A stretch of 64,000 bases of DNA from Shewanella insulae (GCF_009831655.1 NZ_WRPA01000004.1:124001-188000); one strand, 5' to 3'. Positions 36,448-45,847 are shown, counted from the first letter of the stretch. Program-made: numbers and translations. Notes: a model not told the origin generated them from the letters alone.

Positions 36448-36584
36448 AACTCGCCCGTTGGGATTCTCAACGAATGGTTAAAGCATTGTTCTGTTTGAGT
36501 GAAAGGGTTATGCTTTCGCCCGCACTAAGTGCAGCTTTCGGCTTTACAAAACAGCATCATAGATATGGATTGAGTGAGATATTA

Positions 36585-37292
36585 ATGGACTATACAGCGG
36601 ACTATGTTTCTGACTATGCTTCTGACTTTACCCCGGATTTTTCAACATATTCCCTAGAAGAGTTATTAGAGGCCAAGCGGTACATTGACCGCGAGGCTTA
36701 TCCTGAGCGGTATGCCATGATTGTCGCCTTGTTAAACGACCCTGCTCGCTTCCCAAAGCGGGAGGTCGACGATGGGCAAGTGACAGAACACAATAAATAC
36801 GCAACCTTTTGGCCGCGCTTCTGGGCGGCAATCTTAGATGGCTTACTCTTCGGCTTGATATTGATTGTTGAACGTCTGATCTTCGATATCCAACTCAATT
36901 ATGACGATAAGTTGGTGCAGGCGTTAAATGGCGTTCTATTTGGCGTTTATTCCCTTTTGATGCATGGTTATTTTGGTCAGACAGTTGGCAAGATGATCAT
37001 GGAGGTCAAGGTGGTCGATCACCTGAGCGAAACCGACATCGACCTATGGCAGGCATTTAGAAGAGAGTCGGTCAATTTAGCGCTGAGCATCTTAGGAGCC
37101 CTGTTAGTAGCCGCCTATCTGATGGTGATGGCGTCGGCCGGCAAGGTCAGCCTGGGCCTGTCATTCGTGGTGATTGGTTTTACCTTTATCTCACTGAGCT
37201 GGGATCTGTCAGAGTTTGTCACCATGTTGTTTAACGATAAGCGGCGCGCGGTGCACGATTTTATCGGTAAAACTGTTGTGGTGCGTATTTAG
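36585..37292 (+). CDS. RDD-family membrane protein
   Basis: A 235-aa inner-membrane protein. A cytoplasmic, acidic Tyr/Asp-rich N-terminus (MDYTADYVSDYASDF) and a helix precede the RDD domain. The domain shows WPRFWAAILDGLLFGLI, FGQTVGKMIMEVKVVD and DKRRAVHDFIGKTVVV, with four predicted membrane segments. Some RDD proteins exchange Na+ or Li+ for H+, but no role can be assigned. The ATG at 36585 has GAGTGAGAT upstream; the frame is open to an ATG at 36474, so the start is uncertain. The next gene follows after 27 bp. Confidence 0.8.
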   Translation: MDYTADYVSDYASDFTPDFSTYSLEELLEAKRYIDREAYPERYAMIVALLNDPARFPKREVDDGQVTEHNKYATFWPRFWAAILDGLLFGLILIVERLIFDIQLNYDDKLVQALNGVLFGVYSLLMHGYFGQTVGKMIMEVKVVDHLSETDIDLWQAFRRESVNLALSILGALLVAAYLMVMASAGKVSLGLSFVVIGFTFISLSWDLSEFVTMLFNDKRRAVHDFIGKTVVVRI

Positions 37293-37319
37293 ATGGGGCG
37301 GCTAAGAAGTCTTTAGTCT

Positions 37320-38339
37320 ATGAGTATTCCCCTCGAATCTGCGCCGCGCGCCGGCGATAGCCTGATGCTAAACGGTCGACCGGTTTATTTTCTTGCGCCG
37401 CTGCCCGTGATGTCACTCCCAGATGACCCCTTGCTCCCCCCTGAGCTGATTCTGCAACACGATGAGGTGACACTGGATCTCGGCCAGGGTAAGGCCGACA
37501 GAGATCTTGCCTTTCAGACGCGCTTCGTCATTTTTATCTTGTATCTCTTCGGCGCGATTTTTATCGCGGCGGGCATGCAAGAGGGTGAGTTGGACAGCTT
37601 GGCGTTCATGCTAACCCTGGCACTATTATCGATTGTAATGCTGGCGGCCCTGTTGGGGTTTGGCTGGCAAGTGATTCGCCGACGACGGCGGCCAACGATA
37701 CGTTTTAATCGTCAGCGGCGCGAGCTCTGCTATCGAGATGCTGTCAGTGGCGCGCCGCGTTTCGTGCCCTGGGAGTCTGTGGTGGCCTATGTTCATGGCG
37801 GCACGGCACTGGGTGCCACGGCCATTGGCCGACCGATAAAGATGGAAGATCACAGCCTGCGCCTGGCGGAGTATCAGGCGCACGACGGGTTGCTGCATAA
37901 TTTCTATCAGGGGGAGGGCTACATGGTAGTGAACTTTTCTCTGGAAAATTGGGAGGCGATCCGCCGCTTCATGGAGGAGCCAAAGGAGAATTGGCTAAGG
38001 GTAGACCCCTTACCCGATAGCCAGGGCTTTCGCCGCAGACGTCGTGAGCTATGGCAGCGCTTCAAGTCCAATCCCAATAAGCGCTGGCTGCATATTAATC
38101 TGCGCGATTACAGCGAGTCCTGGTTGACTATGGGCGGCTATTATCTGTTTCATCTGCTGACTTGGTGGCAGCTACCTTACTCAGTTTCAGCCTGGTATTT
38201 GCGCCTCGCCGTGCTAAGCCCCTGGCCTGATGCGGTAGCAGAGTGGTCTCAACCTCTGCCTAAGTCGCAATGGGCCCAGCCCAGCAAGCAGTATCTCGAG
38301 GCTCGCGCCGCATTTTTAATGACGCAGCAGGCGGTATAA
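37320..38339 (+). CDS. Membrane protein of unknown function (DUF6708-like)
   Basis: A 339-aa protein with two strong membrane segments (about 67-85 and 93-115). A basic stretch RRRRRPTIRFNRQRRELCY and a soluble region with PWESVVAYVHG follow. The RFNRQRREL...PWESV pattern resembles DUF6708-type proteins, but I am not certain. The C-terminal third is Trp-rich (SWLTMGGYYLFHLLTWWQLP) and may hold one more membrane or membrane-associated helix. It lies 27 bp after the RDD gene, so the two probably form a small operon. No function is proposed. Confidence 0.72.
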   Translation: MSIPLESAPRAGDSLMLNGRPVYFLAPLPVMSLPDDPLLPPELILQHDEVTLDLGQGKADRDLAFQTRFVIFILYLFGAIFIAAGMQEGELDSLAFMLTLALLSIVMLAALLGFGWQVIRRRRRPTIRFNRQRRELCYRDAVSGAPRFVPWESVVAYVHGGTALGATAIGRPIKMEDHSLRLAEYQAHDGLLHNFYQGEGYMVVNFSLENWEAIRRFMEEPKENWLRVDPLPDSQGFRRRRRELWQRFKSNPNKRWLHINLRDYSESWLTMGGYYLFHLLTWWQLPYSVSAWYLRLAVLSPWPDAVAEWSQPLPKSQWAQPSKQYLEARAAFLMTQQAV

Positions 38340-38351
38340 TTGGTCAGATAG

Positions 38352-38379
38352 CACATACCACATACCACATACCACATAT
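38352..38379 (+). repeat. Short heptanucleotide repeat, three CACATAC units plus one variant
   Basis: CACATAC occurs three times in a row (38352-38372) followed by CACATAT (38373-38379). It lies between the stop of the upstream gene and the proS terminator, so an effect on expression is not evident. Confidence 0.9.
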
Positions 38380-38381
38380 AA

Positions 38382-38422
38382 GCCCTTAGAAGGGCAATAA
38401 AAAAGCCCGGCATATGCCGGGC
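38382..38422. terminator. Terminator region between the DUF6708-like gene and proS
   Basis: An 18-bp perfect palindrome made of GCCCGGCAT and its complement (38405-38422) has A/T runs on both sides. On the minus strand it is followed by TTTTTTATTG, ending proS transcription. A smaller hairpin GCCCTT/AAGGGC lies at 38382-38395. It probably works in both directions. Confidence 0.85.
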
Positions 38423-38449
38423 GTTTTATATTCGAGTTCTGTAAGCGTA

Positions 38450-40159
38450 TTACTTGGCGGACTTGATGAAGTCGACCATCTGCTCGAATGGGATCTCTTG
38501 TTTCTCACCGGTGCGACGGTTCTTGTATTCGAATACACCGTTGTCTATGTTGCGCTCGCCAATCACGATGACGTGTGGCAGACCAATCAGCTCCATGTCG
38601 GCAAACATCACGCCTGGACGCTCTTTACGATCATCGAACAGGACTTCGATGCCGGCATCGTTAAGATCGCTGTATAGCTTCTCGGCCATATCTTTAATGC
38701 GATGTGACTTGTGCATGTTCATCGGCAGGATGCCTACCTTGAACGGGGCGATGGCGTCTGGCCAGATGATGCCGCGATCGTCGTGGTTCTGCTCGATGGC
38801 GGCGGCCACGATACGGCTCACACCGACACCGTAACAACCCATCAGCAGGGTCTGTGCCTTACCGTTCTCGTCCAGTACGCTAGCGCCCATGGCCTTTGAG
38901 TAGTTGGTGCCGAGCTGGAAGATGTGACCCACTTCGATACCGCGTAGCAGGCCGATAGTGCCCTTGCCACATGGGCTAGGCTCACCTTCGATGACGTTAC
39001 GCAGATCGGCAACCTCTGCCTGTGGCAGGTCGCGCTCCCAGTTGATGCCGACATAGTGCTTACCGTCTTGGTTGGCACCGGCGGCGAAGTCGCTCATGAC
39101 GTTGACGCTGTGATCCACATAGACAGGGATGGTCATGCCCACAGGGCCGAGTGAGCCTGGGCCTGCACCTAAGGCGGCGCGGATCTCGGCTTCACCGGCC
39201 ATCTCAAATGGTGCCGCCACAGCGTCGAGCTTCTCGACTTTGACTTCGTTCAGTTCATGGTCGCCACGGACGATGACGGCCACCAGAGGTGCCTCTTCGC
39301 TGGCGCCCTTAACGATAATGGTCTTGACCGTCTTCTCGATAGCGATACCGTGCTGCTCAACCAACTCTTCGATGGTCTTGGCGTTTGGTGTGTCGATAAC
39401 GCTCATTTCCATGGTGGCGGCGCCACGAGGCTCGGTAGGCATTGGCGCCTCGGCCTTCTCGATGTTGGCGGCGTAGTCACTTTCGGTCGAGTAGGCGATC
39501 AGGTCTTCACCGCTGTTGGCCAGCACGTGGAACTCGTGTGACATGCTGCCACCGATAGAACCTGTGTCGGCCAATACCGGGCGGAAAGCCAGGCCCATAC
39601 GGCCTAAGATGTTGCTGTAGGCTGTGTACATGGCCTGATAGGTATCATCCATGGTCTGCTGATCCAGATGGAAAGAGTAGGCATCTTTCATCAGGAACTC
39701 GCGTGAACGCATCACGCCGAAACGGGGACGTACCTCGTCGCGGAACTTGGTCTGGATCTGATACAGGTTCAGCGGCAGCTGCTTGTAAGAGCTGACCTCT
39801 TTACGAATGATGTCGGTGATCACCTCTTCGTGGGTTGGGCCCAGTACGAAGTCGCGGTTATGTCTGTCTTGGAAACGCAGTAGCTCGGGGCCAAATTTCT
39901 CCCAACGGCCGGTTTCAACCCAAAGGTCCGCCGGTTGCACCATGGGCATCAAGATCTCAACAGCACCTGCATTGTTCATCTCTTCGCGAACGATCGCTTC
40001 GACTTTGCGCAGCACACGTAAGCCTGACGGCAACCAGCTGTATAGGCCAGAAGCGTTACGGCGTATCATGCCGGCGCGCAGCATTAATTGATGACTGACC
40101 ACCTCAGCGTTTGCTGGGGTCTCTTTTTGTGTTGAAAGCAGGTACTTGCTAACTCGCAT
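38450..40159 (-). CDS. proS: Prolyl-tRNA synthetase
   Basis: Charges tRNA-Pro with proline. The 569-aa protein is of the bacterial (prokaryote-type) class II form: motif 2 region [32 protein letters not shown], an inserted YbaK-like editing domain (about 225-400, [16 protein letters not shown]...[15 protein letters not shown]), motif 3 [17 protein letters not shown] and an anticodon-binding domain. The ATG at 40159 reproduces the conserved [16 protein letters not shown] start; the frame is open 21 codons further upstream but those residues are unconserved. trmO and rcsF lie a few genes away, echoing the E. coli rcsF-trmO-proS cluster. Confidence 0.98.
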   Translation of the reverse strand: MRVSKYLLSTQKETPANAEVVSHQLMLRAGMIRRNASGLYSWLPSGLRVLRKVEAIVREEMNNAGAVEILMPMVQPADLWVETGRWEKFGPELLRFQDRHNRDFVLGPTHEEVITDIIRKEVSSYKQLPLNLYQIQTKFRDEVRPRFGVMRSREFLMKDAYSFHLDQQTMDDTYQAMYTAYSNILGRMGLAFRPVLADTGSIGGSMSHEFHVLANSGEDLIAYSTESDYAANIEKAEAPMPTEPRGAATMEMSVIDTPNAKTIEELVEQHGIAIEKTVKTIIVKGASEEAPLVAVIVRGDHELNEVKVEKLDAVAAPFEMAGEAEIRAALGAGPGSLGPVGMTIPVYVDHSVNVMSDFAAGANQDGKHYVGINWERDLPQAEVADLRNVIEGEPSPCGKGTIGLLRGIEVGHIFQLGTNYSKAMGASVLDENGKAQTLLMGCYGVGVSRIVAAAIEQNHDDRGIIWPDAIAPFKVGILPMNMHKSHRIKDMAEKLYSDLNDAGIEVLFDDRKERPGVMFADMELIGLPHVIVIGERNIDNGVFEYKNRRTGEKQEIPFEQMVDFIKSAK

Positions 40160-40407
40160 TCCCAATATCCAGTTGTGTGATGAAATAGGTCGACATTTTA
40201 GCACCCTGACGTTTGATGTCACCTAGTTTGTTGGCCTGGCGCCGTGGCAGATTTTTTTCGGCCAACTAGTGATCAATATGGATAAATTGCGTAAAGTATT
40301 GGGCTTTTCGAGGCTGGCTATCGGCAAGATCTATCGGCAAAACTAAGTTAGCTAAGTAGGTCGATGAAACGTGAGATAAAAGGCCAGATAACAAGGTAGA
40401 GAAAAAC

Positions 40408-40713
40408 ATGGAAGTGATCGCGCAAATTTATCCCGACCGTATCGTGGTGAGCCATGGCTCGCAGCAGCAAACGTTTTCACCCCAAGCACCTTTTACCACC
40501 CGGCGCCTGCTGGTGGGTAATTTTTCCCCTGCCGAGCAGTGCCTGAAAGCGGGATTAAAGCAGCAGGGTTGCTTCGGGCTGTTTAAGCGGCCAACACTCG
40601 TCATCCAACCTATGGCCATGTGTGAGGGCGGCCTGTCTGAGATCGAGGAGCGCTGCCTGATGGAGCTTGGCCTGAGCGCCGGTGCCCGTGATGTCAGGAT
40701 ACAGCTAGCGTGA
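40408..40713 (+). CDS. Small conserved-looking protein of unknown function
   Basis: A 101-aa soluble protein. The C-terminal half (RPTLVIQPMAMCEGGL, SEIEERCLMELGLSAGARDV) has a pattern reminiscent of one MreB/FtsA-fold subdomain (compare ERRAI...AGAREV of MreB). The protein is far too short to be an actin homologue, and this resemblance is weak. GTAGAGAAAAAC precedes the ATG. It is followed by another small gene and divergent from proS. Confidence 0.65.
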   Translation: MEVIAQIYPDRIVVSHGSQQQTFSPQAPFTTRRLLVGNFSPAEQCLKAGLKQQGCFGLFKRPTLVIQPMAMCEGGLSEIEERCLMELGLSAGARDVRIQLA

Positions 40714-40807
40714 GCCTGGCTCTCGGCCAATGGGCGCCGGGATATGCATGCTCTGGTCTTATGTCATTAAGGACAGTTATTTTAAAGGCAGTTATTTAAG
40801 GATAGCT

Positions 40808-41080
40808 ATGAAAGCAAAATTTATTATCGTCATCGGACTGACTCTAGGCGCCTTGGTTGTGGTGCCTAAGCTAGAGACCACCTATCAGAAAGCGACCCTG
40901 AGCAACGACAAGGGGGAGACGGTGCAGTGCGAGGTGAATTGGACCGGGCTTGGCTTTGGCGACAGGCTGTCAGACGGCAAGTATCAACAGTGTATCGACG
41001 ACTATATCGACCAGGGCTATGTGATCAGCCGCAACGAGAAGCGGGTTGAGAAGGTGGGTGCCCAGCTGCTGAGTCTCTGA
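40808..41080 (+). CDS. Small membrane-anchored protein of unknown function
   Basis: A 90-aa protein with one N-terminal hydrophobic segment (about residues 5-22, FIIVIGLTLGALVVV) and a periplasmic-looking remainder containing two Cys (VQCEVNW, YQQCIDDYI) that could form a disulfide. The ATG at 40808 has AAGGATAG upstream; an open frame back to 40730 would bury the signal anchor. No family is recognised. Confidence 0.65.
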   Translation: MKAKFIIVIGLTLGALVVVPKLETTYQKATLSNDKGETVQCEVNWTGLGFGDRLSDGKYQQCIDDYIDQGYVISRNEKRVEKVGAQLLSL

Positions 41081-41121
41081 TATCAGCCTTTTAAATTGAT
41101 GCTAGGCACCAGATGCCGGGC

Positions 41122-41156
41122 AAAAAAATGCCAGCCTATTTAGGGAATTGGCTGGC
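41122..41156 (-). terminator. Terminator of the acyl-CoA synthetase gene
   Basis: On the minus strand a 7-bp stem GCCAGCC/GGCTGGC is followed by A and seven Ts (plus strand 41122-41128). It lies just after the synthetase stop. Confidence 0.75.
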
Positions 41157-41175
41157 GAAGGGCTAGCTGGGATCG

Positions 41176-42900
41176 CTAGTTGCAGTTAATTGCCTCATAC
41201 AGCTCCTGATACATCATCTCGCGCATCTTGAATTTCTGTATCTTACCCGTCACAGTCATCGGATACTGCTCGACGAACTTGATGTATCTCGGGACCTTAA
41301 AGTAGGCAAATTTCTCGGTGAGGAAGTGACGTATCTCCTCCTCGGTCACGCTGGCGCCCGGTTGCACCTTGATCCAGGCGCATACCTCTTCACCATATTT
41401 CTCGCTCTTCACGCCGAAGATGGCCGCATCCTGTACGTCGGGGTGGGTGTAGAGCTTCTCTTCGATCTCTCTCGGATAGATGTTCTCGCCGCCGCGGATG
41501 ATCATATCCTTGATGCGACCGACGATTTTCACATAGCCTTCGCTGTCCATCTCACCCAGATCGCCTGAGTGTAACCAGCCTTCGCCATCTATGGTGGCGG
41601 CGGTCTTCTCGGCGTCGTTCCAGTAGAATTGCATCACGCAGTAGCCGCGGCTGCACACCTCTCCGGGTTGACCCACCGGCAGCACCTCGCCGAACTCATC
41701 GACGATCTTCACCTGGGTGTGGGCCAGGGCGCGGCCGACCGTGGTGACGCGCTTTTCCAGTGACGAGCCAATCTCGGTCATGTTGTTGATGGGGCTGCAC
41801 TCCGTCTGGCCATAGCCTATCAGCACCTCTTTCATGTACATGAGATCTTGCACCCTGCGCATTACCTCTTCGGGGCAGGTGGCCCCTGCCATCACGCCGG
41901 TGCGCAGCGAGCTGAGATCGAAGCGTTTAAATTCGGGGTGCTCCAGCTGGGCGATAAACATGGTCGGCACCCCATGTAAGGCGGTGCAGCGCTCGGCCTG
42001 TACCACCTCAAGTGTGGTGAGTGGATCGAAGGAGTCGCCTGGGTAGATAGCCGAGGCGCCCACCGAGATACAAGAGAGGTTACCCAATACCATGCCGAAA
42101 CAGTGGTACAGGGGCACGGGAATACAGAGTCTGTCTTCCAGTCCAAGGCGCATCGCCTTGGCAACCAATAGGCCGTTGTTCAAGATGTTGTGGTGGCTCA
42201 GGGTCGCGCCCTTGGGGCTGCCTGTAGTACCCGAGGTAAATTGGATATTGATGGCATCGAAGGGGGAGAGCTGGGCGGCGGTGTCTTTGAGCGCCTTGCG
42301 GTCGCTCTCGGTGAGCGGACGCTTGATATGGTCGAAGTTGAGCATGCCGGGCGAGGCTTCATCGCCCATGCGGATCACAAACTCCAGGCTCGGCAGGTTG
42401 GCCGATTGCAGTTGTCCCGGCAGGCAGTGCCCGAGTTCGGGGGCCAGCTCGTTGAGCATGGAGAGGTAGTGGCTGGACTTAAATTTCTCGGCGCAGATGA
42501 TGGCTCGGCAGCCCACGTTGTTGAGGGCGTATTGCAGCTCCTCCGGGCGATAGGCCGGGTTGATGCACACCATGATGGCGCCTATCTTGGCGGTGGCAAA
42601 CTGGGTCAGACACCACTCGATATTGTTGGGTGACCAGATGCCGACACGGTCCCCTGGCTTGATGCCTATGGCCAGCAAGCCGGCGGCCAGTTCGTCGATA
42701 TGGGACTGATATTCCTGATAGCTCCAGCGGATCCCTTGATGATGCATGACGATGGCCAGCTGGTCGGGATGGGTGGCCGCCATCTGATCCAGATAATCGC
42801 CTATGGTCTGTTCGATCAGTGGTGTGCTGGTGTCGCCGTTAAATTGGCTCAGTTGAAGGGGAAGTTGGTTCTCAGTAGCAAATGTCGTTACAGCAGACAT
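41176..42900 (-). CDS. AMP-binding acyl-CoA synthetase
   Basis: A 574-aa CoA ligase of the ANL superfamily. In order: QFTSGTTGSPKGATLSHHN (P-loop), VPLYHCFGM, GYGQTECSP, GWLHSGDLG, VGRIKDMIIRGGENIYP and the C-terminal TVTGKIQKFKMRE with the catalytic Lys. It matches the medium/short-chain fatty acyl-CoA synthetase type found beside beta-oxidation and branched-chain catabolic genes. The ATG at 42900 has GGAGG upstream; an ATG 15 bases earlier lies before that site. A consensus-like CRP site lies 56-71 bases upstream, suggesting activation when preferred carbon is scarce. Exact substrate unknown. Confidence 0.9.
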   Translation of the reverse strand: MSAVTTFATENQLPLQLSQFNGDTSTPLIEQTIGDYLDQMAATHPDQLAIVMHHQGIRWSYQEYQSHIDELAAGLLAIGIKPGDRVGIWSPNNIEWCLTQFATAKIGAIMVCINPAYRPEELQYALNNVGCRAIICAEKFKSSHYLSMLNELAPELGHCLPGQLQSANLPSLEFVIRMGDEASPGMLNFDHIKRPLTESDRKALKDTAAQLSPFDAINIQFTSGTTGSPKGATLSHHNILNNGLLVAKAMRLGLEDRLCIPVPLYHCFGMVLGNLSCISVGASAIYPGDSFDPLTTLEVVQAERCTALHGVPTMFIAQLEHPEFKRFDLSSLRTGVMAGATCPEEVMRRVQDLMYMKEVLIGYGQTECSPINNMTEIGSSLEKRVTTVGRALAHTQVKIVDEFGEVLPVGQPGEVCSRGYCVMQFYWNDAEKTAATIDGEGWLHSGDLGEMDSEGYVKIVGRIKDMIIRGGENIYPREIEEKLYTHPDVQDAAIFGVKSEKYGEEVCAWIKVQPGASVTEEEIRHFLTEKFAYFKVPRYIKFVEQYPMTVTGKIQKFKMREMMYQELYEAINCN

Positions 42901-42955
42901 AGAGCCTCCGTGCATAGAGTGTGTCGTTAGCGGTCTGAAGACACACTACTCAAAG

Positions 42956-42971
42956 TGTGAGGTTTCTCACA
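42956..42971. promoter_or_regulatory. Candidate CRP (cAMP receptor protein) binding site
   Basis: TGTGA-GGTTTC-TCACA matches both half-sites of the CRP consensus (TGTGA-N6-TCACA) with correct spacing. It lies upstream of the minus-strand acyl-CoA synthetase, at a distance suited to activation. Binding is inferred from sequence only. Confidence 0.65.
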
Positions 42972-43068
42972 AGCAAAGAATGGCGTTTATAGACTAAAGA
43001 ACTAAGTTGGCCGCGGGGGATAGTTAGAAAGGTGAAGATGGGATTTTATTCAATAAAAACAATATGAA

Positions 43069-43093
43069 AAAGGAGGCCTTGGCCTCCTTTTGT
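43069..43093. terminator. Bidirectional terminator at the end of the M28 peptidase gene
   Basis: A 10-bp perfect stem AAAGGAGGCC/GGCCTCCTTT with a TT loop, flanked by A and T runs. On the minus strand it is followed by TTCAT, about 22 bp after the M28 stop. Confidence 0.8.
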
Positions 43094-43114
43094 CGGTAAG
43101 TATCATGGCTATGG

Positions 43115-44701
43115 CTAGCGGCCGTCCTGGGCGCGGCGGGTCTTAAAATCTGACGCCTCGAGCCACTTTGGCCAGTCGTCATTGTTGGCTAGCTTCTCTA
43201 GAATATCGCTGATGAGCGCCAAATCTTGCTCGACGCCACCGAGGGTCCAACTTGGATCATAATCATCGGCGCCCTGATGATACTTGTGGGCGATATAGTC
43301 AGGGTCGGTATCTCCCAGACTCATAAACATCAGGCCGGGCACTCCTTGCTTGGCCAGGGCGAAGTGATCCGAGCGGAACATCAGGCCATTCTGTGGTCTG
43401 GGATCGGCCTTGACCCAACGTCCCTGCGCCTTGGCGGCGTCGTCCAGATAGTGTTCCAGCTCTGACACCCCTTCGCCATAACGCAGTATGTAGTCGACGC
43501 CTTTACCGACATTCATGCCATCTATGTTGAGGAAGGCGACCAGCTGCTTGGTAGGCACAGGCGGGTTCTCGGCAAAATATTGCGCGCCGATAAGGCCTGT
43601 CTCTTCGGCGGTGAAGGCGCTAAACAGCATGGAGCGCGCAGGCGGTTGGGTGGCGCTTAGCGTCTTGAAGTTACGCGCCAGCTGCAGCACGCCAGCCACG
43701 CCTGAGGCGTTGTCTACCGCGCCGTTGTAGATGCGGGTCTGGTCTTCGTGCACTGTCTTGCCCAGGTGATCCCAGTGGGCGTGCATCACCAGCCACTCGT
43801 CAGGACGCTGCTTGCCTGGTAGGAGACCGGCGACGTTGTAAGAGGTGGCCAGCTCAATAGTATTTTTCACCTCGAGCCTGGCCTTGAGATCTAGCGAGCG
43901 CGACTTAAAGCCCGGTTTGGCGGCGGTGAGCTTGAGCTTGTCATAGTCGAGCCCGGCGGCGGCAAAGATCTTCTGCGCCACCTCATGTTGGATCCAACCC
44001 ATGACCCCGATATGCGAGCGATTCTTCTGCTTATCGACCAGGGTGTACTTGGTATTGGTGTTGCTGTTTTGCACCACGTTCCAGCCATAGGCGGCCGGGG
44101 CCGTTTCATGGACGATAAAGACCGCCTTGGCACCCTGTCTTGCGGCCTCTTCATACTTGTAGGTCCAGCGGCCATAGTAGGTCATGGCGTTGCCCTTGAA
44201 TACTTGTGGGTCTTGGGTGGCAAAGCCCGGGTCGTTGACCATGAGGATCACCGTCTTGCCTTTCACATCGATACCCGCGTAGTCGTTCCAGCCATATTCC
44301 GGGGCATTGATGCCGTAGCCGACGAAGACGATGTCGCTGTTATCCAGCTTGATGGTTGGCTGGATCTGCTCGGTGCGGGCGGTAAAGTCGCTGCCGTTGT
44401 TAAACACCAGATCGCCAACGCTCAGCTGCATATTCTGATCGGCGGTGATCTTGGCCATGGGCACGCTCTGGCGGTAACTGTCGCCAAAGCCCGGTGCGAG
44501 CCCCATCTGCTTGAACGCATTTTCAAGGTATTCCACCGTGAGGGTTTCCCCCTTGGAGAGCGGGCCTCGACCCTCAAATTGGTCGCTGGCGAGGGTTTGA
44601 ACATCTTGCCGGTAGCTGGCTTGGTCAAAGACGAAGGGGGCGGCACTGGCGGCCGGTAGCAGCAACAGGCCGAGTAAGCCCAAGAGGCGTGGGGTATTCA
44701 C
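43115..44701 (-). CDS. Secreted M28-family zinc metallopeptidase
   Basis: A 528-aa exported aminopeptidase-type enzyme. A signal peptide (about 1-20, ending ASA) is followed by a propeptide-like region and a protease-associated insert. The M28 catalytic core has HAHWDH (His309 first zinc ligand), NGAVDNASG (bridging Asp), TAEETG (general base Glu and ligand), NIDGMN, and a late YHQGADDY His. All five metal-binding elements are present, so activity is expected. It probably releases amino acids from peptides in the periplasm or outside. Monocistronic, ending at the 43069 terminator. Confidence 0.9.
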   Translation of the reverse strand: MNTPRLLGLLGLLLLPAASAAPFVFDQASYRQDVQTLASDQFEGRGPLSKGETLTVEYLENAFKQMGLAPGFGDSYRQSVPMAKITADQNMQLSVGDLVFNNGSDFTARTEQIQPTIKLDNSDIVFVGYGINAPEYGWNDYAGIDVKGKTVILMVNDPGFATQDPQVFKGNAMTYYGRWTYKYEEAARQGAKAVFIVHETAPAAYGWNVVQNSNTNTKYTLVDKQKNRSHIGVMGWIQHEVAQKIFAAAGLDYDKLKLTAAKPGFKSRSLDLKARLEVKNTIELATSYNVAGLLPGKQRPDEWLVMHAHWDHLGKTVHEDQTRIYNGAVDNASGVAGVLQLARNFKTLSATQPPARSMLFSAFTAEETGLIGAQYFAENPPVPTKQLVAFLNIDGMNVGKGVDYILRYGEGVSELEHYLDDAAKAQGRWVKADPRPQNGLMFRSDHFALAKQGVPGLMFMSLGDTDPDYIAHKYHQGADDYDPSWTLGGVEQDLALISDILEKLANNDDWPKWLEASDFKTRRAQDGR

Positions 44702-44786
44702 AGACGACTTCCTTTTGTGATGTTTGTTTTATTATCTGGTGCTCGCCGCCTTAGTAATGGCAAACGATTGGTATAATCATCATATG

Positions 44787-44807
44787 TGCATCAGAAAGGG
44801 TGATGCA
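44787..44807 (+). promoter_or_regulatory. Inverted repeat between divergent peptidase and lipoprotein genes
   Basis: TGCATCA (44787-44793) and TGATGCA (44801-44807) are perfect arms around a 7-nt spacer, ten bases after a TATAAT (44772-44777). It could be an operator or a 5'-leader hairpin of the plus-strand lipoprotein transcript. The binding factor is unknown. Confidence 0.35.
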
Positions 44808-44977
44808 AGAGGGGAGCGATGGCGCGGCTAAGATCTGTTAAGTTTGTTTGCTTGTTAAAAAATCTGCTTTAGCTTTAAGCTATTGGTAAATGTAGGTGTG
44901 CCATTGATTGGCGCTATGAATGCTAGCGGATTCAAGGAATAACGATGAGAGTAACCTGGGGAAAGGAAAAGACGATG

Positions 44978-45208
44978 AAGGCCACAATAATCATGCTGAT
45001 AGCAAGTGTCAGCCTAGGGCTCATGAGCGGTTGCGCCAGTAATAAATCCCTCGATCAAGCATTTTACGATGGGGTTAAGAAAAGCGCCGAGTCGCGGCCC
45101 AATAATCCAGATAATCGAGTCGAAGATAAGGATTTAGCGGGCGGGGTGGTCAACGTGATTTTTCATGGTACCGGTAAGCTGATCCACGGTGATGGCGCGA
45201 CTAAATAG
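44978..45208 (+). CDS. Small lipoprotein of unknown function
   Basis: A 76-aa predicted lipoprotein with signal MKATIIMLIASVSLGLMSGC, a LMSGC-type lipobox and a Ser/Asn after Cys favouring the outer membrane. The remainder is short and polar (YDGVKKSAESRPNNPDNRVEDKD). The ATG at 44978 gives a proper signal and has AAAGGAAAAG upstream. An ATG at 44945, also with AAGGA, would add 11 residues (MRVTWGKEKT...) before it and is possible. No family recognised. Confidence 0.7.
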   Translation, partial: KATIIMLIASVSLGLMSGCASNKSLDQAFYDGVKKSAESRPNNPDNRVEDKDLAGGVVNVIFHGTGKLIHGDGATK

Positions 45209-45217
45209 TGCGGCGGT

Positions 45218-45847
45218 TTATTTCTTATCGCGCCTGTCACCTATGATACGCGCCGGGTTACCGGCGACGATGGCGTAGTCGGGCACGTCTTTGGTGACGA
45301 TACAGCCCATGCCGATCACGGCGCAGTCACCTATGGTCACCCCATCGACTATGCCCGCCTGGGCGCCGATCCACACATCTCTGCCTATGACGATCCCCTT
45401 CGACTGACTGCTCTGCTGATAGATAGGCGTGTCCGGGTGCATGCCGTGGTTGAAGGCGTAGATGGTGACATTGTTGGCGATGCGGGTCTGATCGCCAATC
45501 ACTATCTTGCCGCGCCCGCCGTCCAGGGAGCAGCCATGATTGATAGCCACCTCGTTACCCATGACGATGGGGCCGTGCAGAAAGCTGTCGGCGGCGATCA
45601 TGCAGCGATCACCTATGAGGATATCCCGGCCCGGTTCGGCAAACAGTTTCGCCTGGGGCGCGATAAAGCACTCCTTACCTATGCTCACGGTTTCTACCCT
45701 CATCAGCGCTTGCTGCACCTCATCCTGCCAGGGCTTGGCCCAGACGAGATGTTTGGGCTTCAAGGAGAAGTAGAGCCAGGGCATGTAGGCCAGGCGCTGC
45801 TTATGTTGCTCACGGTAGTCCACCTGGTTAGCTAATGGGGTTTGCAT
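45218..45847 (-). CDS. Hexapeptide-repeat acetyltransferase (maltose/nodulation O-acetyltransferase-like)
   Basis: A 209-aa left-handed beta-helix acyltransferase with the C-terminal block [47 protein letters not shown] shared by LacA/Maa/NodL-type O-acetyltransferases. A candidate catalytic His lies in FNHGMHP. The acceptor is unknown, perhaps a sugar of surface polysaccharide. It starts 2 bases after trmO's stop, so it is in an operon with rcsF and trmO, although a metabolic link to tRNA modification is not evident. Confidence 0.85.
   Translation of the reverse strand: MQTPLANQVDYREQHKQRLAYMPWLYFSLKPKHLVWAKPWQDEVQQALMRVETVSIGKECFIAPQAKLFAEPGRDILIGDRCMIAADSFLHGPIVMGNEVAINHGCSLDGGRGKIVIGDQTRIANNVTIYAFNHGMHPDTPIYQQSSQSKGIVIGRDVWIGAQAGIVDGVTIGDCAVIGMGCIVTKDVPDYAIVAGNPARIIGDRRDKK

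Noticed and set aside
38352..38379. CACATAC heptanucleotide repeat as a phase-variation switch
   Set aside because: Only three perfect units, located between a stop codon and a terminator with no start or promoter downstream on either strand.
44763..44774. GATTGGTATAA as the end of a third MITE copy
   Set aside because: The neighbouring sequence on both sides does not match copies A or B; only the short terminal word is shared.
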